Assembly: GCA_946539945.1 (NCBI GenBank)
Contig: CAMNHX010000074.1
Location: 1 to 7,305, forward strand
Reading direction: 5' to 3'
Length of the DNA stretch: 7,305 nt
Source: an uncultured Desulfobulbus sp.
GTDB taxonomy: Bacteria > Desulfobacterota > Desulfobulbia > Desulfobulbales > Desulfobulbaceae
The notes below the pieces were generated by a model. That model was not told the origin of the DNA, ran no database searches, and saw nothing but the letters and a program-made list of their open reading frames with translations. Both the position numbers and the translations under genes were made by a program. Positions within the stretch are counted from its first letter, which is position 1, and each line of letters starts with the position of its first letter. Positions 5,649-7,305 of the stretch are shown one piece after another.

Positions 5649-6662
5649 ATGCAAAACATTCTTGTCACTGGCGTTGCCGGCTTCATTGGGCACGCACTGG
5701 CCAAGCGCCTTCTGGCGGACGGTCGGGCAGTTGTCGGGCTGGACAACCTGAACGACTACTACTCTGTGCAGCTCAAGCGTGACCGGCTCGCAGAACTGCT
5801 GCCACATCCGAACTTCACCTTTGTACAGGAAGACCTGGCAAACCGCGAAGCCATGACAAGGCTCTTTGCTGCGCACCGCTTTGACGTGGTGGTCAATCTG
5901 GCAGCCCAGGCAGGAGTCCGCTACTCGCTTGTCAACCCGGCCTCCTACGTGGACAGCAATCTGGTGGGCTTTGGCAACATTCTGGAAGGATGCCGCAACA
6001 CCGGGGTGAAGCATCTGGTCTTTGCCTCGTCCAGTTCAGTGTACGGGGCCAACACCAAAATGCCCTTTTCCGAACACGACAACGTGGATCATCCGGTTTC
6101 GCTCTACGCCGCCTCCAAGAAGGCAGGAGAACTGATGGCCCATACCTACAGTCACCTCTTTGGTCTGCCTTGTACAGGCTTACGCTTTTTCACGGTCTAT
6201 GGCCCTTGGGGACGGCCTGACATGGCACTCTTCCTGTTTACCAAGGCCATTGTGGATGGTCAGCCTATCAAGGTTTTCAATCAGGGCAGGATGGAGCGGG
6301 ACTTCACCTATATTGATGACATTGTGGAAGGGGTAGTTCGGGTAATGGATCGCGTGCCGCAATCGAACCCGGATTGGAGCGGAGACGCGCCAGACCCGGC
6401 CACGAGTTACTGTCCCTGGCGAGTGTACAACATCGGCAACAACAGGAAGGAGCCGCTTTTGCGGTATATAGAAGTGTTGGAGCAGTGTTTGGGGCGCAAG
6501 GCGGAGAAGGAGTTTTTGCCCATGCAGCCCGGAGATGTGCCTGCCACTTGGGCTGATGCCAGTGAACTGGTACACGACACCGGCTTCCAGCCTGACACCC
6601 CCATTGAAACCGGTGTTCAGCGTTTTGTGGACTGGTATCGGGGGTATTACAGGGTTGGCTGA
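5649..6662 (+). CDS. NAD-dependent nucleotide-sugar epimerase, UDP-glucuronate 4-epimerase type
   Basis: This is a cytoplasmic short-chain dehydrogenase-fold enzyme of 337 residues, the usual length for UDP-glucuronate 4-epimerases (CapI-like). It most likely interconverts UDP-glucuronate and UDP-galacturonate for capsule, O-antigen or lipopolysaccharide. Visible motifs are the NAD-binding GxxGxxG (Gly8, Gly11, Gly14), LDNLNDYY with Asp32 at the ribose site, [10 protein letters not shown] (84-93), SSSSVYG (127-133), the catalytic YxxxK (Tyr153, Lys157), and [15 protein letters not shown] (179-193). The last, together with [12 protein letters not shown] (217-228) and [12 protein letters not shown] (292-303), is typical of this subgroup. 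NAD binding and catalytic residues are intact. It follows a truncated relic and a 130-nt gap, so it is probably transcribed alone, ending at the terminator near 6807-6845. The substrate is inferred from family resemblance; another UDP-hexose or hexuronate is possible. Confidence 0.92.
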   Translation: MQNILVTGVAGFIGHALAKRLLADGRAVVGLDNLNDYYSVQLKRDRLAELLPHPNFTFVQEDLANREAMTRLFAAHRFDVVVNLAAQAGVRYSLVNPASYVDSNLVGFGNILEGCRNTGVKHLVFASSSSVYGANTKMPFSEHDNVDHPVSLYAASKKAGELMAHTYSHLFGLPCTGLRFFTVYGPWGRPDMALFLFTKAIVDGQPIKVFNQGRMERDFTYIDDIVEGVVRVMDRVPQSNPDWSGDAPDPATSYCPWRVYNIGNNRKEPLLRYIEVLEQCLGRKAEKEFLPMQPGDVPATWADASELVHDTGFQPDTPIETGVQRFVDWYRGYYRVG

Positions 6663-6688
6663 AGTTCTTTTCCTTTCCTTGTCTTCGC

Positions 6689-6729
6689 TTTACCGCTTTG
6701 CTGGAAAGTTTGAAGAGCGAAGCGGTGAA
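6689..6729 (+). other. 14-bp imperfect hairpin downstream of the epimerase gene
   Basis: TTTACCGCTTTGCT (6689-6702) pairs with AGCGAAGCGGTGAA (6716-6729) over 14 positions with two G-U wobbles and a 13-nt loop. It sits 27 nt past the epimerase stop and about 80 nt before the true terminator. No T-tract follows it on either strand. It could be a 3'-end mRNA stabiliser or a dispersed REP-like element; a genome-wide copy count would tell. Confidence 0.45.
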
Positions 6730-6806
6730 AGGAGAAAACGGCAAGGCTCGCCTACAGGGTCTTGCCTGTTGTACAAGAACACTCATTCTGAACTTCGGTA
6801 ACAGAG

Positions 6807-6845
6807 AAGCCCCGGAAGGCAATGCTTTCCGGGGCTTGTTTTTGT
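6807..6845 (+). terminator. Strong rho-independent terminator, convergent region
   Basis: AAGCCCCGGAAGGC (6807-6820) pairs with GCTTTCCGGGGCTT (6824-6837) over 14 bp with one G-U wobble and a 3-nt loop, followed by GTTTTTG. It ends the epimerase transcript. It also lies about 30 nt past the stop of the convergent RTX gene, but the minus-strand side has no good T-run, so it works mainly for the plus strand. Confidence 0.9.
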
Positions 6846-6866
6846 CAAGAGAGGCGGGAGAAGAGG

Positions 6867-7305
6867 CTATCCAAGCGCCAGCAAATCGCCAGCGTTCAGG
6901 TTGGGTTTGTTGTTCAGGGTGGCAAAGTGGATGGCCGCGCCACTGCCGGAACCATCCGCGTCGTAGAGCAAGGCTCCGGTGGTAGTGTTGTAGATGAGGA
7001 AGTGCTGTTCGCTTTCCGACAGTCCGCTGGCATTGCTGATGAAGTGCTCTGCGCTCAAAGGGCCAGAGGCCAGACTCTGGAAGATTGAGCAATCCAGTTG
7101 CAGCGTATCTTCTCCGGGCGTGAAATCGCCAATCCGGCTCACTCCGTCTTCCAGTGAGGAAAAGAGGAAGCTGTCCCTGCCTGCATTGCCCCAAAGCTGG
7201 TTGTCTTCCCCTTGGACAATCAGGGTATCATCGCCTTCCCCGCCATTCAACCGGGCCTTGTTTGCTCCGTAGAGCTGGTCATTGCCGCTCTTGCCGTAGA
7301 GCGTG
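6867..7305 (-). CDS. RTX calcium-binding protein, C-terminal part (5' end outside window)
   Basis: The frame is open through the right edge to TAG at 6867-6869, so about 145 C-terminal residues are seen. The visible part begins with five glycine- and aspartate-rich nonapeptide-like units (LYGKSGNDQ, LYGANKAR, LNGGEGDDT, LIVQGEDNQ, LWGNAGRDS), the calcium-binding beta-roll repeats of RTX proteins. A non-repeat C-terminal region follows, with IGDFTPGEDTLQLD, FLIYNTTTGALLYDADGSGSG and a hydrophobic end (AGDLLALG). That layout resembles the tail of serralysin- and hemolysin-type proteins, which carries the uncleaved signal for type I (ABC transporter) secretion. The TTG at 7248-7250 lies inside a repeat and is not the start. 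Whether the missing N-terminus is a protease, adhesin, lipase or plain repeat protein cannot be told. Confidence 0.88.
   Translation of the reverse strand, partial: TLYGKSGNDQLYGANKARLNGGEGDDTLIVQGEDNQLWGNAGRDSFLFSSLEDGVSRIGDFTPGEDTLQLDCSIFQSLASGPLSAEHFISNASGLSESEQHFLIYNTTTGALLYDADGSGSGAAIHFATLNNKPNLNAGDLLALG

Noticed and set aside
6304..7194. 296-codon open frame on the minus strand spanning the epimerase end, the terminator and the RTX gene
   Set aside because: It crosses a strong terminator and overlaps two well-supported genes in other frames; the translation is low-complexity and rich in Arg, Pro and Ser.
1..7305. An intact novel defence or mobile system
   Set aside because: The only defence-like sequence is the inactive methyltransferase relic, and no associated nuclease, integrase or helicase is visible.

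Overview
The window reads as a piece of a moderately GC-rich bacterial chromosome, most like a sulfate-reducing deltaproteobacterium of the Desulfovibrio type. That placement rests on recalled family resemblance, chiefly the three-domain NifU with NifS, the UDP-glucuronate 4-epimerase-type protein and the PEP/pyruvate-binding-type C-terminus. No search was run, so it is an inference. There is no rRNA, tRNA, CRISPR array or intact insertion sequence.

Layout. Bases 1-2130 (minus strand) hold nifU and nifS, overlapping by 4 bp, with a rho-independent terminator after nifS. Upstream on the same strand (2222-4201) is a large gene that fuses a Trm112/UPF0434 zinc-ribbon domain to a phosphoglucomutase-type phosphohexomutase. 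A strong hairpin followed by a 31-nt pyrimidine tract separates it from nifU. Bases 4202-5104 carry no intact gene. Their core (4561-4860) is only about 30% G+C by hand count. It contains the wreck of an adenine-specific DNA methyltransferase on the minus strand (4412-4785), with two in-frame stops, a damaged catalytic motif and an internal deletion. From about 5105 to 5518 on the plus strand lies a 3' fragment of what looks like a large PEP/pyruvate-binding (PEP synthase-like) protein. It is followed by an intact NAD-dependent nucleotide-sugar epimerase (5649-6662) with a strong terminator, and then, convergent on the minus strand, by the C-terminal end of an RTX calcium-binding secreted protein that runs off the right edge.

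How the genes work together. NifU and NifS form a complete scaffold-plus-desulfurase pair for Fe-S cluster assembly. No other nif gene is visible, so a housekeeping role is likely. The phosphoglucomutase domain would make glucose-1-phosphate, the precursor of UDP-glucose and UDP-glucuronate, and the epimerase would convert UDP-glucuronate to UDP-galacturonate for surface polysaccharide. The two genes are on opposite strands, so this is a shared pathway and not an operon.

The most notable points are the Trm112-phosphohexomutase fusion with an apparently functional internal ribosome binding site and start, and the decayed AT-rich island with its methyltransferase relic next to a truncated dikinase-like gene. 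I see no intact novel system in this window.
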